Shown piece by piece: positions 34,702 to 46,178 of a stretch of 64,000 bases of DNA. Below the pieces are notes generated by a model. The model saw only the letters and a list, made by a program, of their open reading frames with translations, searched no databases and was not told the origin of the DNA. Position 1 is the stretch's first letter; the number at the start of each line of letters is the position of its first letter. The translations under genes and the position numbers were made by a program. The DNA is from Eutypella sp. D-1 (Eukaryota > Ascomycota > Sordariomycetes > Xylariales > Diatrypaceae): contig JAJTTP010000001.1 in NCBI GenBank assembly GCA_023313575.1, forward strand, positions 4,464,001 through 4,528,000, in the 5' to 3' direction.

Positions 34702-35699
34702 CCAACGTGGCTAACGCGTGAGGCTTAATCGTCCCACCGACATCGTTGAGTCAGCGCCTGTCGATCGAATCCAATCAGGCGATCACCAATAACCGACTAA
34801 GCCTGTCACAATGCTTCTTTGGATGTTCTAGAAGCCGGAAGTCCCTCTCAGCTAGGTGTGCCTGTACGGGCGGCGTCGCTAGTTCTCCATTAGGCTGGTT
34901 GACGAGGTTTAAAAGACGGAGGGAATGAATCCCCATGCTCCCACCACGCAAACCCACCAAGGGGGGCAGGCACTCACCGCGTAGGATCCGGTTCTCGGTT
35001 GTAGGATGCGCAGGATCAATTCGGGATTTCCTGTCAGCCTGTGGCTCGATAGCATCTCTTGGTTTATAGAGATACGAGAACGTCGATTTTCCGGAAATCT
35101 GCTGGTTTTACGAACCAAACTGCTGCCCGCTGTGGTGTGGTTTTCTGTATGGCAGTTACTATCGCGACTCGAGGGTGGTGCAGTCACGACAACCTCAAAA
35201 TTTTCTCTCTAGTCCTCTGTAGGTTTTATAAGGTTAAGCTTGGGGATTACCAGGTCTGTATCCGTGGTCATGTCCTATGCATGACTGCTGTGCTCATATC
35301 CTAGGACGTTATCTTTAGCATGGTGTCTTTGATAAGGTTCACGCGGCGCTCGCTCACCGAGTCAACTAACAGCCTCACGACGACGAGTCACCAGCACAAA
35401 GTTTCGCGCCGCGCTGTGCTAGGGCCAACGCGACATCAGGAAGTCCCTCTTCTCCGGAATGACCTCGGGGGGTCATCCAACTCTTTTTTCCCCAAGGTCT
35501 ATATCTTCGGGTCTGTTCCCGCACGTGCATTGATGGCGAATTCTATCGGATCCCTTTCTACGTTTATGTGTCTTTGCCCCTTTGCCACTTCCATCTCACA
35601 TCCCTCCCGCCACCCTGAAGACCATGACGGCGATCCAAACCCCCCACAGTTCCGTGACACACACCCCAGCGATCGGTCCCCAAACCTCATGATCGCCAG
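34702..35699. other. Intergenic, lactonase to 7-TM gene
   Basis: 1 kb with no recognised gene. A 129-codon frame (35320-35709) overlaps the next start in another frame and has no family marks. Confidence 0.5.
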
Positions 35700-37369
35700 A
35701 TGTCTTTGAACCTCTTATCGCGGACGGTGGCCCTCCTGATAACCAGCTCCATCTCCGTTACCCTTTGCCTCTTCCGACTATGGCTGCGGAAATGGAGGGC
35801 CCAGCGCTTCACCCAGGGCGACTACTGGATCATGCTCGCCCTGGTATTCGTACCCGTTGACATCGGTGCCCAGTTCTACATGAACTTCCGTGGACTCAGC
35901 CTGCAGAAGAGGCTTCGAGGTCAGTGAAAGCGAAATTAAGACCTCATGTAACAAACTCAGACTGACAGATCACATCAGAACAAAATGAACCTACAGTAGA
36001 GGAGGCGCTGGCGCAGCTCACTCCCGGCGAGTTGGAGACTCTGGTTACGGCCGGTAGGATGCTCATCCTGCACCGCGTGGCTCTCTGTATCATGTACGAT
36101 GCCCCGACTTGGCCTACGTGCAATACTATAAATCTTTCAAACCAAGTTATGCTGACCATATTTGTAGAATGTGGAGCCTGAAAATGGCCGTCGTCGACCT
36201 GCTGCGCAGTTTGACACGGGAAATCTGGTACTATCGCCAGTTGCTACATTGCCTCTGCGCCATTCTTCTTGCCACGTTCATTGCGGCGTTTACGCTGGCA
36301 TGCATGGGTGTCTACGTAGAATGCAGGCCGGCAGATGTGTATTGGCTGGCACATCGCGCATACGGAGACTGGTAAATACCCTAGAGGACAGCAGCCTGCG
36401 GTAATATAGTGCGTGCGCTAACATTTCTACAGCGTTAACGACAATATGTGGCTCATCGCGTATGGTAAGTCTCTCTTCCCAGCTTACCTTAAGACTTATT
36501 ATCAGAGTCGAAGGGACAGAGAGACCAGAACTAACGAGTACACAGAAGTCGGGAACATCATCAGCAACGCGCTTCTCGTGCTCTTCCCGTTTCCAGTGTT
36601 ATTCAACTCCAACGTGGCACCCCGGAAACGTCTTTTTCTTTCCGTAGTCCTCGGTCTAGGGACCTTCCTAGTCGCCGTCAACTGCGTGCGGTTGTATCGG
36701 GGCATGATTCAGCAAAACGCCGTTTACACGGGCCGTTTCGTATGGTCGTCCATTGAGCTCATCATCGCCGTGGTCGTCACAACGCTACCCACTATTTACG
36801 TCCTCCTGCGACCTTCGTTCCGCAGGTTCAGCTCCAATTCCCTCAAGGAGGAGAGCAGAGACAACGAGGTGTTGCCCCCGTCGCAGGTCCGCTGGGACCA
36901 CGAGAAGATCCCGGAGCGCGTGGGGGAGGGGAGAGTCATAACGTACGACTACTCGCCGCTGGAGCCGCCGCCGCCAGTCATGGACCGGAACCCTCTCCGC
37001 CGCAGCAGCATGCCCTGGTCGCCCGGACGGCGGGTCCCGCAGAGCACGCCGAATCCGCTCGCAGGCGACACCTGGGGCAGATCCCGCTGGAGCGGCGGTA
37101 GCGAGCTAGACACCCGGATCACCGGCGGGGTGCAGAACAGGAGGCACTCGGTGGTGGTGGTCATGAACGAGCACGCGTGCGGCGACAGCAGCAGTAGCAT
37201 GGCCGCTATCGGCCGGGCCCGCCGCGGTAGTCGCGTGGGAGTCTGTGGGGCCATCCTAGTCGAAACGGAGGTCGAGCAGGAGTTCGAGGTCGTCAGCCCG
37301 GCCGACTCGGCCAGCTTTGTGACGCCGCCTCCTCTCGTAGCTCATTTTCCTCATGATAGTTTCGTGTAG
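35700..37369 (+). CDS. Fungal rhodopsin-domain 7-TM protein (Pth11-related)
   Basis: Five exons, 35700-35919, 35979-36093, 36168-36371, 36433-36464 and 36546-37369, give 465 codons (464 aa). Seven hydrophobic helices can be counted: RTVALLITSSISVTLCLFRL; YWIMLALVFVPVDIGAQF; VALCIIMWSLKMAVVDLL (formed by splicing); HCLCAILLATFIAAFTLACM; AYEVGNIISNALLVLFPFPV; LFLSVVLGLGTFLVAVNCVR; and FVWSSIELIIAVVVTTLPTI. The helix layout and the MWSLKMAV motif match the 'rhodopsin domain' family that contains the Magnaporthe surface sensor Pth11. No CFEM domain precedes it. The C-terminal 170 residues are a Ser/Arg/Pro-rich cytoplasmic tail. The 81-nt last intron (36465-36545) is in frame and stop-free, so unspliced RNA would insert 27 residues into helix 5. 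A poly-T run lies shortly after the stop. Confidence 0.85.
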
Positions 37370-38124
37370 CCAGGGCCCCTTGTCTTTCTTCTTTTTTTTT
37401 TTTTTTTTTTTCGTATTTTGGCCGGCACATATTATACCCCTATACTTGTTATGGTCGCCTATTGTTGGGGAACTGATAGACATGGTTGGCGGTTGGTCTT
37501 TATCTCTGTGCCACACATTGAAATAAACGTATTATTACGGAACAAATAGACTTCCCTTCTATTCCGCTTTCATCACCAGAAAACCTTGCGTTATGTGAAT
37601 GTCATTATGGCATTGATTGCTAGGTGCCCTCAAGGGAATAGTAGGGTTACGATATGGTTCATAGAGCTAAGATAGAACACTGGTTTTGAGTATACCCCGT
37701 ATTATTATCTAAATGTAAAGAATAATAAGAAGACGTAGGCCTGGAATAAGGGATCCCTTTGCTTTAGGATATCAGTAATAAATACGTTTGTATTACGCCT
37801 TGTACAGCTAGAATCAGCGTTGTCGAGCATTCAATACGTTGGCGAGAATAGTGGGGCCCTATTGAATAATTACCTACCTAAGTAACCAAATGGGTAGCTA
37901 CCTACAGTACGCAGGAAGCGTGTCCTGGGCCTCATTCTATTTTACTACTTAAGTATTCAGCAAACAAGCAGAGAGGCAAGTTCACTTCTGGTGTGCCCAG
38001 ATGTTTCAACATCTACTCATCTGATAGTCTATTTGTGGACTCTTACTTCACTCATCATCAACAGCATTTTCATCAGCCTCTCGAGTATTCTTCCCATTCA
38101 CACTATCCAGAAATACTAGACAGG
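37370..38124. other. Intergenic, 7-TM gene to F-box-like gene
   Basis: 755 bases. It holds a 20-base T run (37392-37411), a likely poly(A) signal for the upstream gene and CCTAAGTA-type words near 37875. AT-rich, no gene. Confidence 0.5.
37522..37527 (+). terminator. AATAAA poly(A) signal
   Basis: AATAAA, 153 bases after the stop codon of the 7-TM gene, in a T-rich then A-rich context. Plausible cleavage signal. Confidence 0.35.
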
Positions 38125-39417
38125 ATGGCGCAACCAATCCAGAAGGTTCCGGTAGAGCTTATCAACCAGATCCTCTCAGAGCTGGGATCGTTGCGTCAAC
38201 TTGGTTCTGCGATATCCAGCCATCGAATCTTCCTCGACGCCTTTGACATAAACCGACGTTCCGTCCTTTTCAGCATCGTCACGAGCAGAGTCCCAAGAGT
38301 CCTGCTACCCTTTGCCCTTGCGCTGCTGGAATCAACGCGGGCCGGTGCTGCTCAGGAGGAGCAAGCTCGTGGTATTCTGACGAGGCTCAATCAATCGGTG
38401 GTTGATCCTACCGACGTCCAGTCTAGGCTCAGGCAGCTTTCTGTATCCGATTTTTTATTCATCTATGATCAATACATGGCTGTAGAGTCCCTACGCAACA
38501 ATTTCACCAACAGGTTCATTCGACAAATGGCCTACAGAACCATGAGGATCCCACACTCGGCGGTAAATGTTTCAAGTCGGGAGATCCTCAGGATAGACGC
38601 CGCGCTCTTTCGCTTCCAGCTGTTGGTCAACCTATTCTGCAACAACAATGCACTGCATGCGACGTGTGGCCCTCTCTTCTTCCACGACATCGTACCACGG
38701 GCTACCGAGCAGCTCATGTGCACGTACTTTTATCTTGCGGCAAATGTTGAGTGGGGTAGGCGCCCCTTTCAATATACCTAACGGCGTTGCGGATAGAGGA
38801 CTGACGTATAGGACGGTAGCCTTCCATAACCTAGTCATGAACAGCAGCGGCGAAGAATGGAGAGGCATTGAGACAATCCATATGAACGCAGACGAAGGCC
38901 CTTCCCGCTGCGTTGGACCCGAACAGTTTGTGAGTTCCCACGAGAGACCGAATAAACGCACGCCTAAACCTAACACTAGTGGTAGCTCCGCTTGTGTCTC
39001 CCATTCTTAAGGGACGTTTGTGCCTCGAATCGCTATTATAAATGGAGTTGTGAATGGGGAAAGCTGCTTAAACCCGAGAGACTTGACGAATTCAGGCCTT
39101 GGACAAGCAGTCAATACCCTATATGCCAGTTTCGTGGCATGCAGAATATTCACACAAGAAAATTCAATGAGTGCCGAATAGATCTCGGGGGTAGTCCCAA
39201 TCTTAGACTCGCAATGCAACCGGTCGAAACGGTTCGAGATACGATTGCCGATGCCGTCATTAAATATCCAGTACAAGGTCTCGAAGGACGTGGATGGCGA
39301 GAATTAGTGGCAGTCGCGCTACGTCGAATGGGGGTTCCACAGGGACCCTATCATGCGGAGAGGCTTGAGAAGGCGATAAGAGACGGCGCGGCTTGTGGGT
39401 CAACACCCGCGAAATAA
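38125..39417 (+). CDS. F-box-like protein of unknown function
   Basis: Exons 38125-38755, 38820-38929 and 38986-39417 give 391 codons (390 aa). The first 45 residues (IQKVPVELINQILSELGS, then LRQLGSAISSHRIFLDAF) resemble a degenerate F-box of the kind common in fungi, which may bind Skp1 in SCF ubiquitin ligases. The remaining 340 residues are a helical region with no family I recognise; its C-terminal part includes CLPFLRDVCASNRYYKWSCE. The second intron (56 nt) has a textbook GTGAGT donor and a CTAACAC branch. The first has a GTAGGC donor and a GACTGAC branch before an acceptor at 38819. The first ATG in frame with the F-box is at 38125. Length and layout are typical of lineage-specific F-box paralogues. 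Confidence 0.7.
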
Positions 39418-40043
39418 ACTCATTCGCGCGAGAAGATGGTTCAGGATATTGGAATATGAAAAGCTCGGAAGAGCTTATAGCAGGGTGGTATGGAGAAATG
39501 GAAATATGGACCTACAAGGCACGGAGTAGAGTAGACGTTATAAGCTAGAGGGACCAGAGGGACTAAGGGACTACCTTGGCTGATACAGTACGTAAATCAA
39601 CTTGCTTATCGATTCTTATCGGCACTCATCATCGGGGAACTGAGCTTATCGCCGCCGCAGGCAGCTCCAGGGCTTGCATCATAGGTACCCATACGATGTA
39701 AATAATCAAGTAATTAAGCTGTCAAGGTACATGTAGACTAGGTGATACCTACATGTACCTAGTATGGACCTACCCGCTGAAATGCGCATCGGGGATAACT
39801 AATAATCCCCAAGACCTTCCCGATCACACCTTGCTTGCACTTGAAGGTGGGTAAAGTTCACACCTCCCACGTCCTAGTTACAGTACCTAAGTAGCTCAAG
39901 TACAGGTCTCAATTAGCGGCTAGTCTAGTCGAAACCCGTGGACATCTCCTATTTCATTTATTCAACCCTTCACTACAGCTCAACGACGCACCTATAACTA
40001 ACGCCTCGTCTCGACAAACAATGAGATTGATGACAGCGTTAAC
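39418..40043. other. Intergenic, F-box-like gene to DDB1
   Basis: 626 bases with further CCTAGTA/TACCTAAGTA-type words (about 39723-39770 and 39885-39905). No gene. Confidence 0.5.
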
Positions 40044-43000
40044 ATGGCCTATGTAGCCCCAATACACCGGCCAAATAGCGTCCGGCATGCCGTGCGCATC
40101 AGCCTCTTCCGGGGGGAGGATGAGTGCCTGGTTCTTGCGTAAGTCTGAAAGGATCCTTGGGGATGGGGACATGGGAACGTAGGGCACTTGAGGAAGAGAA
40201 AGAAGAGATGAAGAAAAAGTCCTGGAGCTGACCTGGGGTTAGCAAGGCCAACCGGCTAGAGATATGGAAGCTACAAGATACGGGCGCGCTGGCGCTCGCG
40301 GGGACGCGGGTTGTTAATGGTGCTATATCGATGCTTCAGAAGCTGCGTCCGCGTGACGCCGAGACCGACCTGTTATTTGTCGGTACCGACCGGTTTCATT
40401 ACTTTACCGTCGGCTGGGATGCAAAGTCGCAAAGTCTTGAGACCATCGACGCCTTCTTCGACCTTAACGAGAAGCATATGCGAGATTCGCAGAGCCAGGA
40501 CAGGTGCATCGTCGATCCCACCGGTCGTTTTATGGTCGTTCTCCTGTGGGAAGGAGTGCTGAATGTGCTGCGCATGTGTACTGTCAAGTCCAGGAAGCAG
40601 AATATCGAGTGGATGGAGCAGATCCGTATCTCCGAGCTCTTTATCAAGTCAGCCACCTTTCTCCATGATGAGACCGGCCACCCCAAGCTCGCCTTTCTCT
40701 ACCAGACTCGCACCGATATTCCCGATTCCAAACTAGTCACGTATCGCCTGACCGCCGACGACAAGAACACCCAGGTTTCCCGCTTCGAGCCGCGTGATCA
40801 GATTGATCGGGAGGATATCGAGGACCCCGGTGCTGCGATGCTGATACCTGTCGGCAAGGGCGAGGAGGACCAGAAGCGCTACATCATACGGAATGCAGAG
40901 CACGCACGTGCCCAGCTCGGCGGATTTATCGTCGTTGGTGAGACGCGTTTAGTATACTATGATGACGCTGCCAAGAAAAGGGTTGATGTGGCTCTCGCAG
41001 AGGCCTCCATATTCGTCGCATGGGCCGAATTCGACGTCTCTCACTACTTCGTTGGCGACGACTACGGCAACCTCTGGATGCTGGAGATCCTCCTCGATGG
41101 CGCGGTCGTTACCGGCATGCAGATGAAGAAGATGGGCGTCACCTCGCGCGCCAGCTGCCTCGTCCACCTAGGTGGTGGTTTGCTCTTCGTCGGGTCGCAC
41201 TACGGCGATTCGCAGGTTTTCCTCGCTAACGTCCCGGGCCTCTCGCTTACGCCCGTGCAAACCCTGCCTAACATCGCACCCATCCTTGACTTTAATATCA
41301 TGGATATGGGCAACCGTGAGGGCGAGGGGCAGACCACGAACGAGTATTCATCTGGTCAGGCGCGCATTGTCACTGGCAGTGGCGTCCACAAGGATGGTTC
41401 TCTGCGTAGTGTGCGAAGCGGCGTAGGTCTCGAAGATATCGGCGTCCTCGCCGAGATGGATAACGTGCGGGCACTATTTCCTCTTCGGCCTTCGGAGTCC
41501 TCGAAAGACGATACTCTGCTCGTCTCCTTCCCTACCGAGACGAGAGCATTCCAGTTCTCCCCGTCGGGGGAGGCTGAGGAGCTCGAGGAATACAAGGGCA
41601 TAACGCTGGATCACCAGACCCTACTAGCGCAGAACCTACCCGGCGACCGCCTGCTGCAGGTGACGCCGTCGGGCGTCTTCATCCTGGACGCTAAGAGCGG
41701 TACCTCGATCACAACCTGGCGGCCGGTTCAGGGGCAGATCACCAATGTATCAGCAAACGACGAGTGGATCCTTCTATCCGTAGATGGCAAGATTCTTCTG
41801 TCGCTACGGATCGAGCCGGACCTAGGACAGGTGGAGCATAACGACCTCGAGGATAGGGACCAGGTCGCCTGCATACATCTACCACCACAACATCCCGGCA
41901 TCGGCGTGGTCGGGTTCTGGAAGTCTGGGTCTGTCTCGATCGTAGACTTAAAGACGCTACAGCCATTACACGGGGAGTCCCTTCGGAGGAAGGACGATAA
42001 CGCCTCGGTGCCCCGGGACATTGTGCTGGCCCAAGTGCTGCCGCCGCACCTCGGCGGGCCGACCTTGTTCGTGTCCATGGATGACGGGTTCGTCGTCACA
42101 TATAATGTCTCCGCTGCGGACTTCTCGCTATCGGGGCGAAAGAGTGTCGTGCTTGGGACGCAGCACGCGCGGTTGCAACTGCTGCCACGGGGTGATGGCA
42201 TCTACAATGTATTCTCCACTAGCGAACACCCAAGCCTAATCTACGCCCAGGAGGGTAGGATCATTTACTCAGCAGTCACGGCGGAGGACGCCACCTGCGT
42301 GTGCCTTTTTGACGCCGAGGCATTCCCGGATTCCATAGTGGTTGCTACCGAGAAGGAACTGAAGATGTCAGTGATCGACTCAGAGCGCCGCACGCACGTC
42401 CAATCCCTGCCCATGGGAGAGACGGTCCGGCGCATAGCGTACTCCCGCAACGAGCGGGTCTTCGGGCTTGGCTGCATCAAGCGTGAAGTCATTGATAACG
42501 AGGAGGTCGTCACCAGTTCGTTCAGGCTGGTGGACGAGGTGATCTTTAAGAGCCTCGGCCGGGACTTCGTGCTGGACAAGTCGCCCCTGGAGATGGTCGA
42601 GGCCGTGGTGCGGGCGGAGCTGAAGGACGAGCACGGCGACCCGGCCGAACGGTTCCTCGTCGGCACGAGCTACCTCGATGATGACCAGGCGCAGGACGTC
42701 AAGGGCCGGATCCTGGTCCTGGGCATTGACAGTAACAGGATGCCATATCAGGTCATGAGCCGCAACCTCAAGGGCGCCTGCCGGTCCCTGGCGGTCGTTG
42801 GCGAGAACATGATCGTGGCGGCTCTGGCCAAGACCGTCGTCCTGTATGAGTACTCCGAGGCGAAAAAGTCGAATAACACGACGATAGCGATGCCGGAACT
42901 AAAGAAAGTCGCCTCGTACCGGCCGTCGACGTATCCGGTAGACCTGGCGGTGCACGGGAACATCATCGCGGTGGGGGACCTGATGAAGTCGATGACGCTG

Positions 43001-43698
43001 GTGGAGTACACGGCAGCGGCCGGGGGCCAGCCGGCGCGGCTGTCCGAGGTCGCGCGGCACTACCAGGCGACGTGGGCAACGGCGATCTGTCACGTGGACG
43101 AAGACTCGTGGCTCGAGGCCGATGCACAGGGCAACCTCATGGTGCTCCGCCGCAACCGAGCCGGCGTCACGCTCGAGGACCGCCGCCGCATGGAGGTCAC
43201 GAGTGAGATGAACCTCGGCGAGATGGTGAATAGGATCCGCAAGGTCACGGTGGAGGCCGGCCCGAGCGCCGTTGTGGTGCCGCGGGCGTTCCTGGGGACG
43301 GTATGTATAAATTCACACCTGGACACACGCACATACGCACACACGCATATAACACAGATACACATAAATACACATACAGCTACTAACTACTATCACAGGT
43401 CGAAGGCGGGGTCTACATGTTCGGGACGATCGCGCCGGGGTACCAGGACCTGCTCCTACGGTTCCAGGGGCGGCTGGCGGAGGCGGCGGAGACGACGGGT
43501 AACATCCTGTTTTCGCAGTGGCGGTCGTTCCGGAACGAGGAGCGGGAGGCGGACGGGCCGTTCCGGTTCGTGGACGGCGAGCTCCTGGAGCGCTTCCTCG
43601 ACGTCGACGAGGCCGCCCAGGAAGAGATCGTCGACGGTCTCGGCCCCGACGTCGAGGCCATGCGCAACCTCGTCGAGGAGCTCAAGAGGCTGCATTAA
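40044..43698 (+). CDS. DDB1: UV-damaged DNA-binding protein 1 homologue (DDB1)
   Basis: Exons 40044-40138, 40243-43300 and 43399-43698 give 1151 codons (1150 aa), close to human DDB1 (1140). DDB1 is a three-propeller adaptor that links Cul4 ubiquitin ligase to substrate receptors, including those for UV lesions and heterochromatin in fungi. Signatures: the start SLFRGEDECLVLAKANRLEIW across the first joint; LVYYDDAAKKRVDVALAEAS; LLFVGSHYGDSQVFL; LEMVEAVVRAELKDEHGDPAERFLVGTSYLDD; and the CPSF-A/DDB1 C-terminal region ending EEIVDGLGPDVEAMRNLVEELKRLH. Rse1 and Cft1 are related but longer and have different termini. The second intron (43301-43398, 98 nt) is CA-rich and has no stop in the exon frame; if retained, it would shift the last exon out of frame. 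Next gene downstream on the same strand is the Rieske protein. Confidence 0.93.
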
Positions 43699-44487
43699 CA
43701 GTAAGGCGGCTTGAGCTTGGCTGGCTGGCTTCGAACTGGTTGGAAAAGTCTACTATAGAATAGAAGCAAAGCATCACCGTTAAGGGTTAAGGGGGGGGGG
43801 CATGAGCATGAGTTCCCTAATTATTCTTCTATCCTAATACCGAAATATCAATATATATATACTTGCCTCTAAATTGATATCGTAGGCGATGGTCGATCGT
43901 GGCTGGTGGAAGTCAAATGCCACACTTCGATCTCCAGCCACATCCATGCCATGATGAGGTCAAGTCACCTGACACACACCCATTAGCAGCAGTTGGCGGG
44001 TCCGGTATGATGTGGGTAACGTCGTCATGCATTGTCCAATCATATTGTAGTTATTTCATTCCTCAAGCTCCATTCAGGCCTGGCGGGCTGGGGCGGGCTG
44101 GCGGGCAGCAGCAGCAGCGGGTGGGCGCCAACTTTTTTTCTGGGCTAGCGGGCTAGCTTACTTTCGGCCGGCGGGCCATTACCACTCTCTCTGCATTACC
44201 GAACGATTCCTCTCAGAATTCTAATCAAGTCTTATTAGTTTAAGGTATTAGAGTAGTTACCAGCTGTTTGTGTCCGTCCCCCCCAGACTTCGGGAAAAGA
44301 CCTCAAAAAGCTTACCATCGTCAACCACACCACCACCACCACCACCTTTAGGAAGAACCGATCCGAACTTCCGATCCGAACCCCTTCACTCCCCTCTCTC
44401 TTCAACTTCTACTATCGTCAAATTTCTCTCTCGTCTCTTTTTTTTTTTTTGCTTCTCTTTTTTTTCTCTTCTCTTTCTTTCACATAA
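43699..44487. promoter_or_regulatory. Intergenic and leader region of the Rieske gene
   Basis: 789 bases, with 10 G at 43791-43800. It ends in a pyrimidine-rich leader (about 44395-44480, with long T runs) directly before the ATG, a common feature of strongly expressed fungal genes. A short CAC repeat lies near 44325-44345. Confidence 0.5.
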
Positions 44488-45468
44488 ATGGCGCCCCTCA
44501 CGATTGCGTCCCGCGCCCTCGCGCGAGGCATCTCCCGGTCCTCTACCAACCCTTGCCTGGCCGCCGCCGCCGCCCGGAGCCTGAGCACGACCACCCGACG
44601 CGATGCCTCCGGCGGCGGAACCTACACCAGCCCCTTCAAGGGCGAGACCCGGGGCTCCAAGATCCCCGACTTCAGCAAGTACGCCGGCAACAACAGCGCC
44701 AACACGAACCTGCTCTTCCAATACTTCATGGTCGGCACCATGGGCGCCATTTTCGCTGCCGGCGCTAAGTCGACTGTCCAAGGTGCGTTGCGTCTTGTTA
44801 GGGAGAAGGGAGTAGGGATGATGGAGGGATGATGGAAGGATGTTGTGTGCTATAGAGTTGGCACGATGCAGACGGGTGGGACGAATGACTGACTGATCAT
44901 CTTCCCCTCTCTCTTTCTCCAGAGTTCCTCAAGAACATGTCCGCTTCCGCCGACGTCCTCGCCATGGCCAAGGTCGAGGTTGACCTCACGGCCATCCCCG
45001 AGGGCAAGAACGTCATCATCAAGTGGCGGGGCAAGCCCGTCTTCATCCGCCACCGCACCGAATCCGAGATCGCCGAGGCCAACAAGGTCGACGTCGCCTC
45101 CTTAAGAGACCCCCAGTCCGACGACGACCGTGTCCAGAAGCCCGACTGGCTTGTCATGTTGGGTACGTGTTTTTTGCCGGAGCGGGGCGCCGCCACTCGA
45201 TGGCTCTTACTGGATATTTATCACTAGAGGGCGGCGCATTCCCCTTTTTCGTTGTATGCATGCTAACCTCTGGAACCCTCATCTAGGTGTCTGCACGCAT
45301 CTTGGTTGTGTCCCCATCGGTGAGGCTGGTGAGTACGGCGGTTGGTTCTGCCCCTGCCACGGTTCCCACTACGACATCTCCGGCCGTATAAGGAAAGGCC
45401 CCGCCCCCCTGAACCTCGAAATTCCCCAATATGACTTCCCCGAGGACGGCAAGCTGGTCATCGGTTAA
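44488..45468 (+). CDS. RIP1: Rieske iron-sulfur subunit of complex III
   Basis: Exons 44488-44782, 44923-45162 and 45287-45468 give 239 codons (238 aa). This is the 2Fe-2S protein of the cytochrome bc1 complex in the mitochondrial inner membrane, which passes electrons from ubiquinol to cytochrome c1. It has an Arg/Ser/Ala-rich matrix-targeting presequence (about 1-35), one membrane helix ([18 protein letters not shown]) followed by the flexible hinge [17 protein letters not shown], and the cluster-binding boxes CTHLGC (Cys181, His183, Cys186) and CPCHGS (Cys200, Cys202, His203). The box I joint is created by the second splice. The C-terminus [23 protein letters not shown] is near-invariant in fungi. 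Introns are 140 and 124 nt. All ligand residues are intact. Confidence 0.97.
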
Positions 45469-46178
45469 ACCAAGGTCAGGTCAGGTTTAGGTCAAGTGGT
45501 GCTGTTAAAAAAAAAAGAATAATTATACATAGAGCGGTTAGGGGAGGGGAATAGGCGATGCGGGTTGGGGTGCGGTTGCGCTACAATGCAAGAAATTCCC
45601 GTCTTCTTTCCATTATCCGTTCGGCGATATACCTAGAATCTTTCTCGTCTGGGCCAAGATCACGGAATAGAGGCGGAGGGACAGGATTGACAGGACACAG
45701 ACTCACGACGACGACAATCTCTTTCCTAACCTAGACGTCTCTTGGCATTGTTCTCCCCCAAAACATGTATAAATACCATAACTATGTCAAGTGGATACAA
45801 AAAAGCAAGAAAAAGAAACGCAAAAAACAAGAGCTTCCCTTTTTAAAATATTTTTTCTTGTTCTTTTTCTTCATCCCTATCAAAGTGTCTACGCCGAGAG
45901 ATGAGGATGACTACAGTGCACAGGTTATTTTTTCCCTTTCATCGGGTTTAACTAACATTAGAATCACATTAGGAAAGAACTATTGGGTACTACTAACAAT
46001 ATAAGAAACAATCTGACAAAAGATCCACGCCCACAATATCTGGGCCGCCCTCCAAATATAGGAAAAGAAGAACTCAGAAAGAACAAGAAGAACAAGAACA
46101 ATAACAGGGGGGTATCCGCTAAGATCTACTGCCACCGAGAATCCACATCACCATCGTGTCTTTTACATTACAATTCCA
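45469..46178. other. Convergent intergenic, Rieske / giant ORF
   Basis: 710 bases, A-rich in its middle part (about 45790-45850 and 46070-46110). It probably holds both 3' UTRs. No gene. Confidence 0.5.
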
